This document shows, piece by piece, positions 7,807 to 16,883 of a stretch of DNA of 64,000 bases (position 1 is the first letter of the stretch; each line of letters opens with the position of its first letter). Below the pieces are notes generated by a model that searched no databases, was not told where the DNA came from, and saw only the letters and a program-made list of their open reading frames with translations. The DNA lies in contig JAHJNL010000030.1 of NCBI GenBank assembly GCA_018820855.1, positions 1 to 64,000 on the forward strand. Direction: 5' to 3'. Made by a program: the position numbers and the translations under genes. Source of the stretch: Pseudomonadota bacterium (GTDB lineage Bacteria > Desulfobacterota > Desulfobulbia > Desulfobulbales > Desulfocapsaceae).

Positions 7807-8124
7807 ATGAAGATAAAGGAAAGGATACCTGAAGAAAGAAGCCTGACAATACGGGCGGATATTTTAAGACTTCTTGAAGACGGCGAATTGACCGTTGGCG
7901 AATTGTCCAAGGCAATCAGAAAATCCGAGAAAGAACTGTATGATCATTTGCAGCACTTGCTATGGGCGAAATCTCTTGTAATTATTCCCGCAGAATGTCT
8001 TAAGTGTGGCTATCGCTTCAGTAAGAGGGAAAAGGTTAAAAAACCTGGAAAGTGCCCGCTGTGCAAAGGTACCCATATCAGGCAGCCATTGTTTACATTG
8101 CCCAAAAATGAACAGGGAACATAG
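7807..8124 (+). CDS. COG3357-type regulator: winged HTH plus zinc ribbon
   Basis: A 105-residue protein with an N-terminal helix-turn-helix (RADILRLLEDGELTVGELSK, then KSEKELYDHLQHL) and a C-terminal zinc ribbon with two CxxC knuckles (CLKC...CPLC). This pairing defines the predicted regulators of COG3357, common in anaerobes and archaea, with unknown targets. The ATG at 7807 has AAGGGA upstream and gives the usual family length; an in-frame ATG at 7783 lacks such a site. Neighbouring genes do not point to a regulon. Confidence 0.82.
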   Translation: MKIKERIPEERSLTIRADILRLLEDGELTVGELSKAIRKSEKELYDHLQHLLWAKSLVIIPAECLKCGYRFSKREKVKKPGKCPLCKGTHIRQPLFTLPKNEQGT

Positions 8125-8365
8125 CGTGTAGTGAAGCTAATGTGTCGTTTCTATAGGGAAAAATAGTTATAAAGACGTCGGGTCAGTTCTTGGGAATTAC
8201 TATTAAGGGGGATCGACACTCTACCCAAAGAATACACTGCATGAATTGGTGACCTGCTTGTTGTGCCGTCCACTGTTGAGTGTGGAATGTACTTTGAAAA
8301 AGACTCAAACATAAAAAACATGGGGGCAGCTGAGACTTCGCTACAGCAATGAACAGAAAGAGGAA

Positions 8366-9190
8366 ATGATGCAAGATGCTTCAGGATTAATTCATGTTGA
8401 ACGTAATCTTTTCTTAGTAGCCGAGGACAACAGTGATCTCATACGTTTTTTTGAATTGAACACCGATGACCAAGGCAATCCATGTTTCCAGTCAACTGGA
8501 CAAAATTTGAATCCTGGCGATGGGGCAGCGAGTAATTCTGATTTTGAGTCCTTAGCCCGCATCGGAGATTTATTTTTCGTTATTGGAAGCTACAACGCAC
8601 CGGAACGAAGAAAACTTCTGCGGTTTCAAATGAACGGTACTGCCTTGACAGCTCCTCCGGAAACCATCTCCTTTGATCTAGCTGCCATTTTTCTGCAAGA
8701 AGAGATTGATATTGAATCCCTTTGTGCTTTCCGACAGGATACCTTAATGGTGGGATTTCGAAAGCCACTCTTACAGGGAAAGGCTCCAGCCATATTCTTC
8801 AATACAGATACGTTGGAAACAGATATCCGCTATTTTGATCTGCGGCAAAGGGCGTTTCGAGATTGTGTACGTATTGCTGACGATAGTTTTCTTATTCTTG
8901 CAGGCCCGGAGAAAGGGAATAAGCCCCGACGTCGGATTTATTTGTGGAACGGCACTTTTGATGACGTCCGCCCTCAAAAGTGCATGATCGGTCTCGGGAA
9001 CCTCCGGGGCGAGGGTATCTGCGTACGCCAAGGCCAAGGCCTTGGCCTTGATTCTCTTGAGATCCTCATAGGGACTGACGAGAGCAGTGGCAGCGGGGGG
9101 GATTTTAAGATGGGTTATGTAAAAGTGAACAATGTTAAAGAATTATTGGAGAATGAAATCAGACTTATTGATGTTAGGGTAACTGTTTAG
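8366..9190 (+). CDS. DUF3616 family beta-propeller-like protein
   Basis: A 274-residue soluble protein resembling DUF3616: it opens with DASGLIHVERNLFLVAEDN, then FESLARIGDLFFVIGSY, DIESLCAFRQDTLMVGFRKP and GNLRGEGICVR. These repeated D-x-E-S/G-L units with hydrophobic strands are typical of propeller blades. The family is uncharacterised. No signal peptide is seen, so it is probably cytoplasmic. AGAGGAA before the ATG at 8366 supports the start. A perfect 22-base palindrome inside the gene (9029-9050) encodes GQGLGL in a stretch that looks inserted between GICVR and DSLEIL. Confidence 0.65.
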   Translation: MMQDASGLIHVERNLFLVAEDNSDLIRFFELNTDDQGNPCFQSTGQNLNPGDGAASNSDFESLARIGDLFFVIGSYNAPERRKLLRFQMNGTALTAPPETISFDLAAIFLQEEIDIESLCAFRQDTLMVGFRKPLLQGKAPAIFFNTDTLETDIRYFDLRQRAFRDCVRIADDSFLILAGPEKGNKPRRRIYLWNGTFDDVRPQKCMIGLGNLRGEGICVRQGQGLGLDSLEILIGTDESSGSGGDFKMGYVKVNNVKELLENEIRLIDVRVTV

Positions 9191-9197
9191 CGGTAAA

Positions 9198-9347
9198 ATG
9201 TTCAGGAAACAGGGTTTCGCTTTTTCAGGTAATTTCCTACAGGACAGTGCAATTCTGTTTTGGGGGTATGAGAATAAGCTGTTGTATCATATTGATGCCA
9301 AGAAAAGCATAGGGCCAAGTCTGCTGTCGGTTTTTGACGCGGGTTAA
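9198..9347 (+). CDS. Small ORF upstream of the radical SAM gene
   Basis: A 49-codon ORF from an ATG at 9198 to a TAA at 9345-9347; the product begins MFRKQGFAFSG and ends LLSVFDAG. It has no recognised domain and no convincing ribosome-binding site, and it lies 59 bases before the radical SAM/SPASM gene in the same direction. It could be a peptide substrate, a remnant of a larger gene or chance. Confidence 0.2.
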   Translation: MFRKQGFAFSGNFLQDSAILFWGYENKLLYHIDAKKSIGPSLLSVFDAG

Positions 9348-9406
9348 GTATACCGGGAAATTGTTTGGTAAATTTGCTTTTTACGCAAGCAATACATTGA
9401 AGAGAT

Positions 9407-10255
9407 ATGAAGAGTAAAAAGCGGTTTCGGAAAATTTATGTGGAGATCAGCAACCGCTGCAATCTCTCCTGTCAGTTTTGCTCCCCTGTGACGCGGATGT
9501 TGCGTACCATGAGTGTTGCTGAATTTGACTGCATAGCCGCACAAATTGCCCCTTTCACCGATCTCATCTATCTCCATGTAAAGGGTGAACCTTTACTCCA
9601 TCCTCATCTTGAGGAGATTCTTAGAAGCTGTCAGACGCACAAGCTTGCGGTGAATCTTACTACCAATGGACTCCTGTTATCAAAAGTGGGGGAGGGTCTC
9701 TTCAAGGCACCGTCCCTCCGGCAAATAAATATTTCTCTGCACTCCTTGGCAGTTCATAAGCAGCAGGATTATCTACAGCAGATATGGGCTTTTGTTGCTG
9801 CCAATGAGTCCGAAGGACGGCCACGTTATATTTCTCTTCGCCTCTGGAATTATACAGGTGCTGATGGCAATGGCAGCAACAGGGAAATCTTAGATGCAAT
9901 TGAAAAAGAGTTTAAGGTAAACCTTGGTGAAGATATCTTGCAACGTCGAGAGGGGATCAAACTGGGAAGTCATCTCTATCTGAATAGAGATTTTATCTTT
10001 ACCTGGCCCGAGATATCTCATGATCTGAGGGCGGGAGCATTTTTCTGTCCAGGGTTGCGGGATCAGATAGCCATTCTTGCTGACGGAACGGTGACTCCTT
10101 GTTGCCTTGACAGCAACGGAGTGATTGAGCTAGGCAAAATTTTTGAGCAGCGGATCGGCGATATTCTGCTATCAGAAAGGTGCAGAACGATTTTAGAGGA
10201 ATTTTCCCAGAATAAGCCTGTTGAGGAACTGTGTAAAAGGTGTAACAGCCGGTGA
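9407..10255 (+). CDS. Radical SAM protein with SPASM-like C-terminal domain
   Basis: The 282-residue protein has the radical SAM cluster motif CNLSCQFC (C18, C22, C25), GEPLLHP (the GGE-like motif that contacts S-adenosylmethionine), and VNLTTNGLLL. Its C-terminal part carries further cysteines in FFCPG, TVTPCCLD and ELCKRC, as expected for a SPASM or twitch auxiliary Fe-S site. It should be a cytoplasmic oxygen-sensitive enzyme. Substrate is unknown. SPASM proteins often modify peptides, and a 49-codon ORF sits just upstream, but no maturation protease or exporter is nearby. The ATG at 9407 has GAAGAGAT upstream. Confidence 0.87.
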   Translation: MKSKKRFRKIYVEISNRCNLSCQFCSPVTRMLRTMSVAEFDCIAAQIAPFTDLIYLHVKGEPLLHPHLEEILRSCQTHKLAVNLTTNGLLLSKVGEGLFKAPSLRQINISLHSLAVHKQQDYLQQIWAFVAANESEGRPRYISLRLWNYTGADGNGSNREILDAIEKEFKVNLGEDILQRREGIKLGSHLYLNRDFIFTWPEISHDLRAGAFFCPGLRDQIAILADGTVTPCCLDSNGVIELGKIFEQRIGDILLSERCRTILEEFSQNKPVEELCKRCNSR

Positions 10256-10326
10256 AAATCAAGTGTAATCCTGTCCTGTTTTTTATTGCTTGTCAGTTGG
10301 GTACTTCAACATGAAGAAAATAAAGT

Positions 10327-10986
10327 ATGTTCTGTAAAGTGGTAAGACTGGTAAGCCCGCCGCAGGGTGATGCCTGTTGGGATAAATCCCCATGGAAAGA
10401 CATTCCTTCCCAGTTGATTCAGTATTATATGGGGAGCAAACCCGACCATTTCCCAAAGGTAGAGGTGAAGATTACCTATGATGACATGGTTATCTATTTA
10501 ATGTTTCGAGTCGCGGACAGATATGTTCGAGCAGTAGCCGCAGAGCATCAAGATAATGTTTGGGAGGATAGTTGTGTCGAATTTTTCTTTACACCTGATT
10601 CTGATGTCTCAAAAGGTTATTTCAATATTGAGATGAATTGTGGCGGCACTATGCTTTTCCACTTTCAGCCGGGGGCAGGGCAAGACAGGGTTGTAATTCC
10701 AAAGAGTGAATGCGAAAAGATACGGTGCGCACATTCGTTGCCACGTATTGTTGATCCGGAAATCGAGGAATCCGTTACATGGACAGTTGAGTACTGGATT
10801 CCCACAACATTGCTGAAAAAGTACTGTCAGGTGGTCATGCCGGCACCAGAAGTTGTATGGCGGGCGAATTTTTACAAATGTGCAGACAAGACCTCACATC
10901 CGCACTGGTTGACATGGTCGCCGGTTACTTTTGCAAAGCCGAATTTTCACCTGCCTCAGTTCTTTGGTATATTGGAATTTGACTGA
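10327..10986 (+). CDS. Carbohydrate-binding family 9-like protein
   Basis: A 219-residue protein resembling the CBM9-like group. It contains WDKSPWKDIP near the start, the strand VKITYDDMVIYLMFRVAD, the hallmark NVWEDSCVEFFFTPD, then YFNIEMNCGGTMLFHF, and WRANFYKCAD near the end. Proteins of this kind bind glycans or occur as stand-alone domains without a known ligand. There is no signal peptide, which is unusual for a polysaccharide-binding role and suggests a cytoplasmic ligand or a missed N terminus. The gene follows the radical SAM gene by 71 bases. A perfect 14-base palindrome, AACGCCATGGCGTT (10987-11000), follows its stop codon. Confidence 0.75.
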   Translation: MFCKVVRLVSPPQGDACWDKSPWKDIPSQLIQYYMGSKPDHFPKVEVKITYDDMVIYLMFRVADRYVRAVAAEHQDNVWEDSCVEFFFTPDSDVSKGYFNIEMNCGGTMLFHFQPGAGQDRVVIPKSECEKIRCAHSLPRIVDPEIEESVTWTVEYWIPTTLLKKYCQVVMPAPEVVWRANFYKCADKTSHPHWLTWSPVTFAKPNFHLPQFFGILEFD

Positions 10987-11122
10987 AACGCCATGGCGTT
11001 GTAGCCTGGAGAATAGACAGTGAACTACCCGGACAACCGGATTTTCAAGGCGTTTCAAGGGGGGCGGCAATAGCGTGACACCCCTTGAGCGTATCAATTC
11101 CCTAAAAGAAAATGAGAAAAAA

Positions 11123-11674
11123 ATGAATGACTGTCTGCTGTTGATTGACCTGCAAAATGATTATTTTCATGGGGGCAACATGGAGTTGGTTGAAATGGAA
11201 AAAGCAGCTGCAAATGCGAGACTGCTTTTAGATGAATACAGAAAGGGAAATTCCCCGATAATTCATGTTCAACATATTTCAACTCGTCCTGATGCTACAT
11301 TTTTCCTGCCGGGAACTGATGGCGCCGCAATCAATGAGATGGTTGCACCTCATAAAGGTGAAATGGTGGTGATAAAAAACTACCCAAATAGTTTTCGCGA
11401 CACAGAGCTGCTTGAAAATTTAAAAAAAACAAAATTTAACAATCTCATCATCTGCGGTGCCATGAGCCACATGTGTATCGATGCCACCACTCGCGCTGCT
11501 TTTGATTTTGGTTTTAACTGTGTCGTTGCCGAGGATGCATGCGCAACAAGAGATCTGAATTATAAGGGTAACATGATAAAGGCATCAGAAGTTCATGCCT
11601 GTTTTATGGCTGCCCTATCCGTTCCTTACGCAAAAGTCCTTACAACTAAAGAACTTATTAGCAATATGGTATAA
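11123..11674 (+). CDS. Isochorismatase-family cysteine hydrolase
   Basis: A 183-residue isochorismatase-like hydrolase with the complete Asp-Lys-Cys triad: D9 in LLIDLQNDYF, K85 in VVIKNYPNSF and C118 in CGAMSHMCID, with the cis-peptide sequence before the Cys. Family members include nicotinamidases and isochorismatases; the neighbouring sequence here fits a general cysteine hydrolase better than PncA, since no metal-binding His cluster is apparent. The ATG at 11123 places the family N terminus MNDCLLLIDL correctly; an upstream GTG at 11075 would add 16 residues outside the fold. Substrate unknown. Confidence 0.85.
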   Translation: MNDCLLLIDLQNDYFHGGNMELVEMEKAAANARLLLDEYRKGNSPIIHVQHISTRPDATFFLPGTDGAAINEMVAPHKGEMVVIKNYPNSFRDTELLENLKKTKFNNLIICGAMSHMCIDATTRAAFDFGFNCVVAEDACATRDLNYKGNMIKASEVHACFMAALSVPYAKVLTTKELISNMV

Positions 11675-11803
11675 CCGCAGTTTGCACTGGATTGCTGCTG
11701 GCCTGTCGCAGACAGCAAAAAAAATGCCATTATTCGTCTGTAACCACAGGAATACGTTATTGTCTGGATATTGTAATATTAACAATAAAACGGAGGGTTG
11801 GCG

Positions 11804-12757
11804 ATGAAGACACTTCAATTCGGTAACGGTGATCAGATGCCCATTCTGGGATTGGGTACTTGGAAATCTGCACCCGGTGATGTGTATAGAGCGGTCAAAG
11901 AGGCACTGCGTCTTGGTTATCGTCATATCGATTGCGCGGCAATCTATGGCAATGAGCCCGAGATTGGTCAGGCCCTGCATGAATCTTTCAAGGAGGGTGT
12001 GGTCCATCGGGATCAGATGTGGATTACCTCAAAATTATGGAATAATTCCCATGCATCTGAGGATGTTCAGCCAGCTCTGGAAAAGACCCTCGCGGATCTG
12101 CACCTTGGTTATCTCGATCTTTATCTTATACACTGGCCAGTAGTGATAAAGAAGGGCGTTGTCTTTCCTGAGTCTGCGAAAGATTTGATCGGTCTCGACG
12201 TGTTGCCGATATCAGAGACCTGGAAGGCAATGGAGGGGCTGGTGGACAAGAGCCTGTGCAGGCATATTGGTGTTTCCAATTTCAGTATCGCCAAGCTCCA
12301 GGCTCTTCTCGACAATGCGAAGCTGAAACCCGAGATGAACCAGATTGAACTGCACCCATACCTGCAGCAGTCTGCTATGCTTGATTTTTGCAGTAAAAAT
12401 GGAATTCACCTTACTGCCTACTCGCCTCTGGGGTCATCGGATAGACCTCCTGGAATGAAGGTGAAGGGCGAGCCTGTACTTTTGCAGGAACCTCTTATTG
12501 CGACTATTGCTAAACGATGCGGAGCCACACAGGCTCAGGTGCTCATCAGTTGGGCGATCCACCGGGGAACCGCGGTCATTCCTAAATCGGTCAACCCGGA
12601 GCGAATGAAGCAAAACCTTGGCGCAGCTGAGGTGTCACTTACACAGAACGATATGGAGGAGCTGGCAGGGCTCGACCGGAATCGTCGCTATGTCAGCGGT
12701 GATTTCTGGTCACCTGAGGGCAGCCCGTATACAGCGGCGAATCTCTGGGAGGAGTGA
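11804..12757 (+). CDS. Aldo/keto reductase
   Basis: An NAD(P)H-dependent aldo/keto reductase of 317 residues. The TIM-barrel family motifs are complete: GLGTWKS, the catalytic tetrad D43, Y48, K77 and H110 (HIDCAAIYGNE, SKLWN, YLIHWP), the cofactor segments VSNFS and AYSPLGSS, and VIPKSVNPERMKQNL that binds the cofactor phosphate. It reduces carbonyls of sugars or aldehydes; the exact substrate is open. GGAGG at 11792-11796 sets the ATG at 11804. It converges with the histidine kinase gene, leaving 24 bases between the stops. Confidence 0.92.
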   Translation: MKTLQFGNGDQMPILGLGTWKSAPGDVYRAVKEALRLGYRHIDCAAIYGNEPEIGQALHESFKEGVVHRDQMWITSKLWNNSHASEDVQPALEKTLADLHLGYLDLYLIHWPVVIKKGVVFPESAKDLIGLDVLPISETWKAMEGLVDKSLCRHIGVSNFSIAKLQALLDNAKLKPEMNQIELHPYLQQSAMLDFCSKNGIHLTAYSPLGSSDRPPGMKVKGEPVLLQEPLIATIAKRCGATQAQVLISWAIHRGTAVIPKSVNPERMKQNLGAAEVSLTQNDMEELAGLDRNRRYVSGDFWSPEGSPYTAANLWEE

Positions 12758-12781
12758 CGAAGCTGCTTGCGTAGGAAGTCT

Positions 12782-14932
12782 TTAAGAAGGGGGGGCTATG
12801 GGCAAACTGATAATAAAGGTTGTTCCCTGCCCAAGTTCAGTTTGTACATCGATGCTGCCATGATGTTTGTTGACGATCACGTCATGGGCAATGGCCAGTC
12901 CCTGTCCGGTTCCCTTGCCCACTTCTTTGGTAGTGTAAAAGGGCTCGAATATCTTATCCACCACTGCGTCTGGCATTCCTCCCCCTGAATCGCTAATGCG
13001 TATTTGTACATGTTTGCCGATCTTCTCTGTTTGAATGGTGATAAGTCCTTTTTCCCTTCCGCTTTTCTGATTGTGTGCTGCTATGGCATGGGCACTGTTT
13101 ATCACCATATTAAGAAAAACCTGGTTTAACTCATCGGGATAACAGAGGACAAGAGGAAGGTCGTCCTCAAGCTGCATCTCCATTTCTGCGGCATATTTCC
13201 ATTCATTTGTGGCCAGGGTTACGGTACTCTGAATCCCGATATTGATATCGGAGGATTCCAGCTCTCCGCTGCCGGGGTGGGAAAAATTCTTCATGGCACT
13301 GACAATTTTGCTGATACGGCGGAGCCCCTCCTGAGATTGCAGAAGGGCCTTGGGTATTTCTTCCTGTAGAAACTCCCAGTCCGCTGTCTCAAAATACTCC
13401 TTTACCGTGTCGGCAAAATCGTCCTCCAGGTTCCCGTTCCTGTGTGCCGTGGCAATAAGTTTAGTGAGCTGTTCCAGCAGCTCACTGATATCCTTGGAGG
13501 CATCATTGAGAAAATCGATATTGGTACCCACATATTGGGTCGGAGTGTTAATCTCATGGGCAATACCTGCAGCCAGCCGACCGACGGATTCAAGCTTCTC
13601 GGCCTGATGCAGCCTCAATTCCAGGGAAAGTTTTGTTTCAAAAAGTTCTTCTTTTGAGCGAACAGCCGCCCTGATTGATTCGAGCGTTTTATTCATGATC
13701 GAGCCAAGACGGCGGGTTTCGATGGACCCCGTAACGGGTATGGCAGCATCGGCCATACTGTCATAGTCAATTTTCTGGGCGGCTGCAGTGAGGAGCTGTA
13801 AGGGGCTTGTCAGATGTCTGGAAAGTAATAAGGAGAGGATGAAGGCAAAGACCAATATGCATATTGAGAGGAAGAAAATATAGCGCGTAATTTCAATTGC
13901 CGGCGCCTCAATTTCATCGGTATAAACAGTAGAGGCAATATACCAGTCCAATGGCTCAAAATATGTGATATGAGATTTTTTCCAGAAACGGTATTCGCCT
14001 TTATGAAGAGGGGGCTTGTCCCAAATGTATTCAAGGCTCTTTGCAGGAGTTTTTGCTGCTGCGATGAGGTCTTCCAGCATAGGGTTTCTGGTGACGGGAT
14101 TTATAAGATTTGAAGAATCCCCAAGCGTAAGACTGGGATGAACGAGAAGATTATTGCTGCCGTTAAAAAGATACATGTATCCACTTTTTCCTATAACCAT
14201 CTTGGAAAAAGTCTCCCTGAGGGTGGTAAGAATAGAGTTTATCTGTTTCTTCGTATCCTCTTCTATGTCATCGACATAGATCCCGGTTCCAATAACCCAG
14301 TTCCATTCCCTGAAAAGCTTCACATAGGCCAGCTTGGGTTGTATAGCTGTCTCTCCGTCTTTATTTGCCTTGGGCCAGAAGTAATCCACATAACCCTCAC
14401 CGTCCTGAAGAACCACATCTACGGTGGCTGCAAAAAAGTTTTTCTTTAGCCCCAGAGCAGAGTTGAAACCAGGGTTGCTCAGAAGCTGTCCGTCGAGTTC
14501 GGGGTTCTCCGGGTACATAAGCATACGAGGAATGGGGCGGCCTGTATCGTTAATCCAGATATAGTCCACCTCGTTTGAATAACACATTTGTTTGATGTCA
14601 TCCCGGGCCCTTTGTTTAGCCTCTTCTTCGGTAAGCCATCCTTCCTTGTAGTTTTTATAAGATTCTTCAACTATTCCTAGAGCAACGTGAACAATGTTGT
14701 TTATCTTCTCTTTCTTTTGCTTCAATAAGACTTGCTTATGAAAAATAAGGTTTTTGTATTGACTCTCGACATTTAGTCCAATTGCTTCAACAAGCTGCTG
14801 GGCGTTCTTGTTTTGCAGGAGAGAAATCTGCTTTTCCGTTTCTCTTTTGACAAAGAACATTGTCAAAAGCATTGAGACAAGAACTGTCCCCGTAAGTGCC
14901 ACTAATATTTTTGACCGTAACGATTTAAGCAT
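12782..14932 (-). CDS. Membrane histidine kinase with periplasmic Cache region
   Basis: A 716-residue sensor kinase. Transmembrane segments at about residues 9-27 and 350-371 enclose a 320-residue periplasmic region with two Cache-like modules, marked by DYIWINDTGRP...YPENPELDG and NWVIGTGIYVDDI, then GYMYLFNGSNNLLVHP and DWYIASTVYTDE. The cytoplasmic part has a HAMP-like linker, the phospho-acceptor H459 in GIAHEINTPTQ, the N box (ELNQVFLNMVINSAHA), G1 (DSGGGMP) and G2 (GKGTGQGL). Cache regions of this type bind small organic acids or amino acids. No response regulator gene adjoins it, so its partner is elsewhere. Confidence 0.92.
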   Translation of the reverse strand: MLKSLRSKILVALTGTVLVSMLLTMFFVKRETEKQISLLQNKNAQQLVEAIGLNVESQYKNLIFHKQVLLKQKKEKINNIVHVALGIVEESYKNYKEGWLTEEEAKQRARDDIKQMCYSNEVDYIWINDTGRPIPRMLMYPENPELDGQLLSNPGFNSALGLKKNFFAATVDVVLQDGEGYVDYFWPKANKDGETAIQPKLAYVKLFREWNWVIGTGIYVDDIEEDTKKQINSILTTLRETFSKMVIGKSGYMYLFNGSNNLLVHPSLTLGDSSNLINPVTRNPMLEDLIAAAKTPAKSLEYIWDKPPLHKGEYRFWKKSHITYFEPLDWYIASTVYTDEIEAPAIEITRYIFFLSICILVFAFILSLLLSRHLTSPLQLLTAAAQKIDYDSMADAAIPVTGSIETRRLGSIMNKTLESIRAAVRSKEELFETKLSLELRLHQAEKLESVGRLAAGIAHEINTPTQYVGTNIDFLNDASKDISELLEQLTKLIATAHRNGNLEDDFADTVKEYFETADWEFLQEEIPKALLQSQEGLRRISKIVSAMKNFSHPGSGELESSDINIGIQSTVTLATNEWKYAAEMEMQLEDDLPLVLCYPDELNQVFLNMVINSAHAIAAHNQKSGREKGLITIQTEKIGKHVQIRISDSGGGMPDAVVDKIFEPFYTTKEVGKGTGQGLAIAHDVIVNKHHGSIDVQTELGQGTTFIISLPIAPPS

Positions 14933-15176
14933 AAAATAGAGTGCCAGCCTTTAGGATGTTTCTGAGGAGGGTGTACGTCAGTATAATAAAAACCGTTATC
15001 ATGTACAGTAAGTCTATCGTCTAATTTTTATATAATCCAGAGAATAAAAAAAGATCACGGGGGATAGTATCTGCGTATTTAAGCTGAAGAAAAGCAAAAA
15101 TATGAGTTGAATGTTTATGGGGTAACTGGTTGTTGTGGCGTGGTAGTTTGCTCTGGTGCCGTGTGCCTCTGTGAAA

Positions 15177-16883
15177 TCATAATAGTAAAAAGAGGAGATA
15201 CAGACAAAGTGCGAGATATGAGAGACCTACCACCTTCCATCTTCCCATGATTTTTTCTGTTCTGCGCAGGTGTGGGATAAGTCTGTGCCGGTAAGAGTGG
15301 AGTCTACCTGATTGTGGTTTTTGCCATTTTTTTTCCTGCATAAGCTTCGTTGCGGTAATTAAAAGAGCTTCGAAACCTGTTTGTTTTTCTTGGACACCTA
15401 CCGGAACCTTTTTGTTAAAAGAGATTCGCTGCCAGGAAAGAAACAGCAGGCAGCCGCCAATAACGGGCCACAGAGCCTGTAAGAGCGTTGTTGCTGCAAG
15501 GGAATGGCTCGCAGAATGTCTGGCGGCAGGCCACAGCCAGATGATTGTGAGCGTTGCAATGAGACTGATGGGAAAGATTACGCTGTGTTCTGCATTTTTT
15601 GAGGTGCCGGTACTTTTGCTGTGCCTGAGTATAGAGATGAAATGGAGCATGAGCATGGTTGTGCCCATTGCTGTTATGGGCAGGAAGAATACGCTGAGAC
15701 CATACCAGGGTTCGCCGAGGTTTACAGCCAATTCCTTGAACGCGGTTTTTGCTATGGCTCCGCTGGTAAATGGCAAACCTGCAAGGGCCAGGGCGGGCAG
15801 CAGGATAGCCGCCATCTGCAGGTGCGATAAGGGCTTGCTTTGTCTTTCGATAAGTTCGTAACCAAAAAACAGAGTGCTTTTAGCCAGGGAATGATGCACG
15901 GCATAGAGGATGAGTATCGGGGCCGCAGAGATTCCAGCGTTATAATCGAGAAGACCAAGGCCGAAAATAACAGTCATCAGCCCCATCTGGCTGATGCTTG
16001 AACAGCCAAGTATTGCTCCGGCCTTTTTACGGCTCAGACCGATGATAACCCCGTACAGGGCGGCAAGGGCACCGGCAACAACGAACAGTAGGGCCCCTTG
16101 CGAAGAGGATGTCTGGCCAAGTGGCAGGAAACGCAGCCAGCCGAGAATGCCTGCGTTAACCATGGCTCCGGCAAGAACAGTAGCTGCGGGGATGGGTGCA
16201 CTCTGGTAGGCGGGCACCATCCAACCGTGGAAAGGCAGGGCGCCTATTTTTACGCCAAAGCCGATGAACAGGAGGATGAGCGTCAGGGGATGATGTGAAA
16301 CTCCTGCGATATCTTCAAGGGCAAGGCTTCCGGAGTTGTGCGCCAGAATGATCAGCGCAGTGAACAGGGCCACTTCACCGATCATCACCAGGGTGAGATA
16401 GATTCGTCCGGCTTTTGCTGCATCGGCGGTCCTTTTATGGATTACCAGGCCGTAGGCAGCAAAACTCATCACTGCAAAAAAGAGGTAGTAGCCGAGCATG
16501 TCACGGGCGAGGATAAGTCCGAAGTTTCCGGCCATGGCGGTCAGAAAAAAAACAAGATAATGTGTCTTTCCTTTGTCTTTTCTCAACAGGTTGTGGCTGC
16601 TGAAGCTAGCCAGAAACCAGATAAAGGAGGTGAGGCAGAGGAAGATTCGGCCGGTTTCATCAAGTCCCATGCGGCTGCCCATGAAAAACCAGGGCACTTC
16701 CACAACCACATTAATCGGTGTTGTAAAAATAGCGAGAAAGGCGGGCATTGCAGCGCAGGGGAGAAAACGTGCTGCTGCTTTTTGTAACGGTGTGCAGCAG
16801 AGTGCTGCCAGTAATAGAGGCGTTCCTGTCACCAGCGAGAGGGTCAAGGCATGGAGAATGGTTTGAATAGCAGTCGGGGTCAT
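15177..16883 (-). CDS. NuoL/M/N-type antiporter subunit, last gene of the Mrp-like operon
   Basis: A 568-residue polytopic membrane protein of the proton-conducting NuoL/M/N family. It keeps the half-channel lysine segment VKIGALPFHGWMVPAYQSAP and the downstream AVHHSLAKSTLFFGYELIER region, but in the first helical bundle the usual Glu is less obvious than in its two neighbours. A hydrophilic loop of about 60 residues precedes the last helix. The start overlaps the preceding gene's stop by four bases. It is a third antiporter-like subunit in addition to the MrpA-like and MrpD-like ones, as found in some Mrp/Mbh-type loci of anaerobes. Its stoichiometric role is unknown. Confidence 0.85.
   Translation of the reverse strand: MTPTAIQTILHALTLSLVTGTPLLLAALCCTPLQKAAARFLPCAAMPAFLAIFTTPINVVVEVPWFFMGSRMGLDETGRIFLCLTSFIWFLASFSSHNLLRKDKGKTHYLVFFLTAMAGNFGLILARDMLGYYLFFAVMSFAAYGLVIHKRTADAAKAGRIYLTLVMIGEVALFTALIILAHNSGSLALEDIAGVSHHPLTLILLFIGFGVKIGALPFHGWMVPAYQSAPIPAATVLAGAMVNAGILGWLRFLPLGQTSSSQGALLFVVAGALAALYGVIIGLSRKKAGAILGCSSISQMGLMTVIFGLGLLDYNAGISAAPILILYAVHHSLAKSTLFFGYELIERQSKPLSHLQMAAILLPALALAGLPFTSGAIAKTAFKELAVNLGEPWYGLSVFFLPITAMGTTMLMLHFISILRHSKSTGTSKNAEHSVIFPISLIATLTIIWLWPAARHSASHSLAATTLLQALWPVIGGCLLFLSWQRISFNKKVPVGVQEKQTGFEALLITATKLMQEKKWQKPQSGRLHSYRHRLIPHLRRTEKIMGRWKVVGLSYLALCLYLLFLLL

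Noticed and set aside
14933-15176. c-di-GMP riboswitch or small RNA between the histidine kinase and Mrp operon
   Set aside because: No GEMM-type conserved core or stable hairpin is visible in the 240-base spacer.
15412-15861. 149-codon plus-strand ORFs inside the Mrp operon and similar long antisense frames (for example 17291-17932)
   Set aside because: They are shadows of GC-richer minus-strand membrane protein genes; no ribosome-binding sites or family features.
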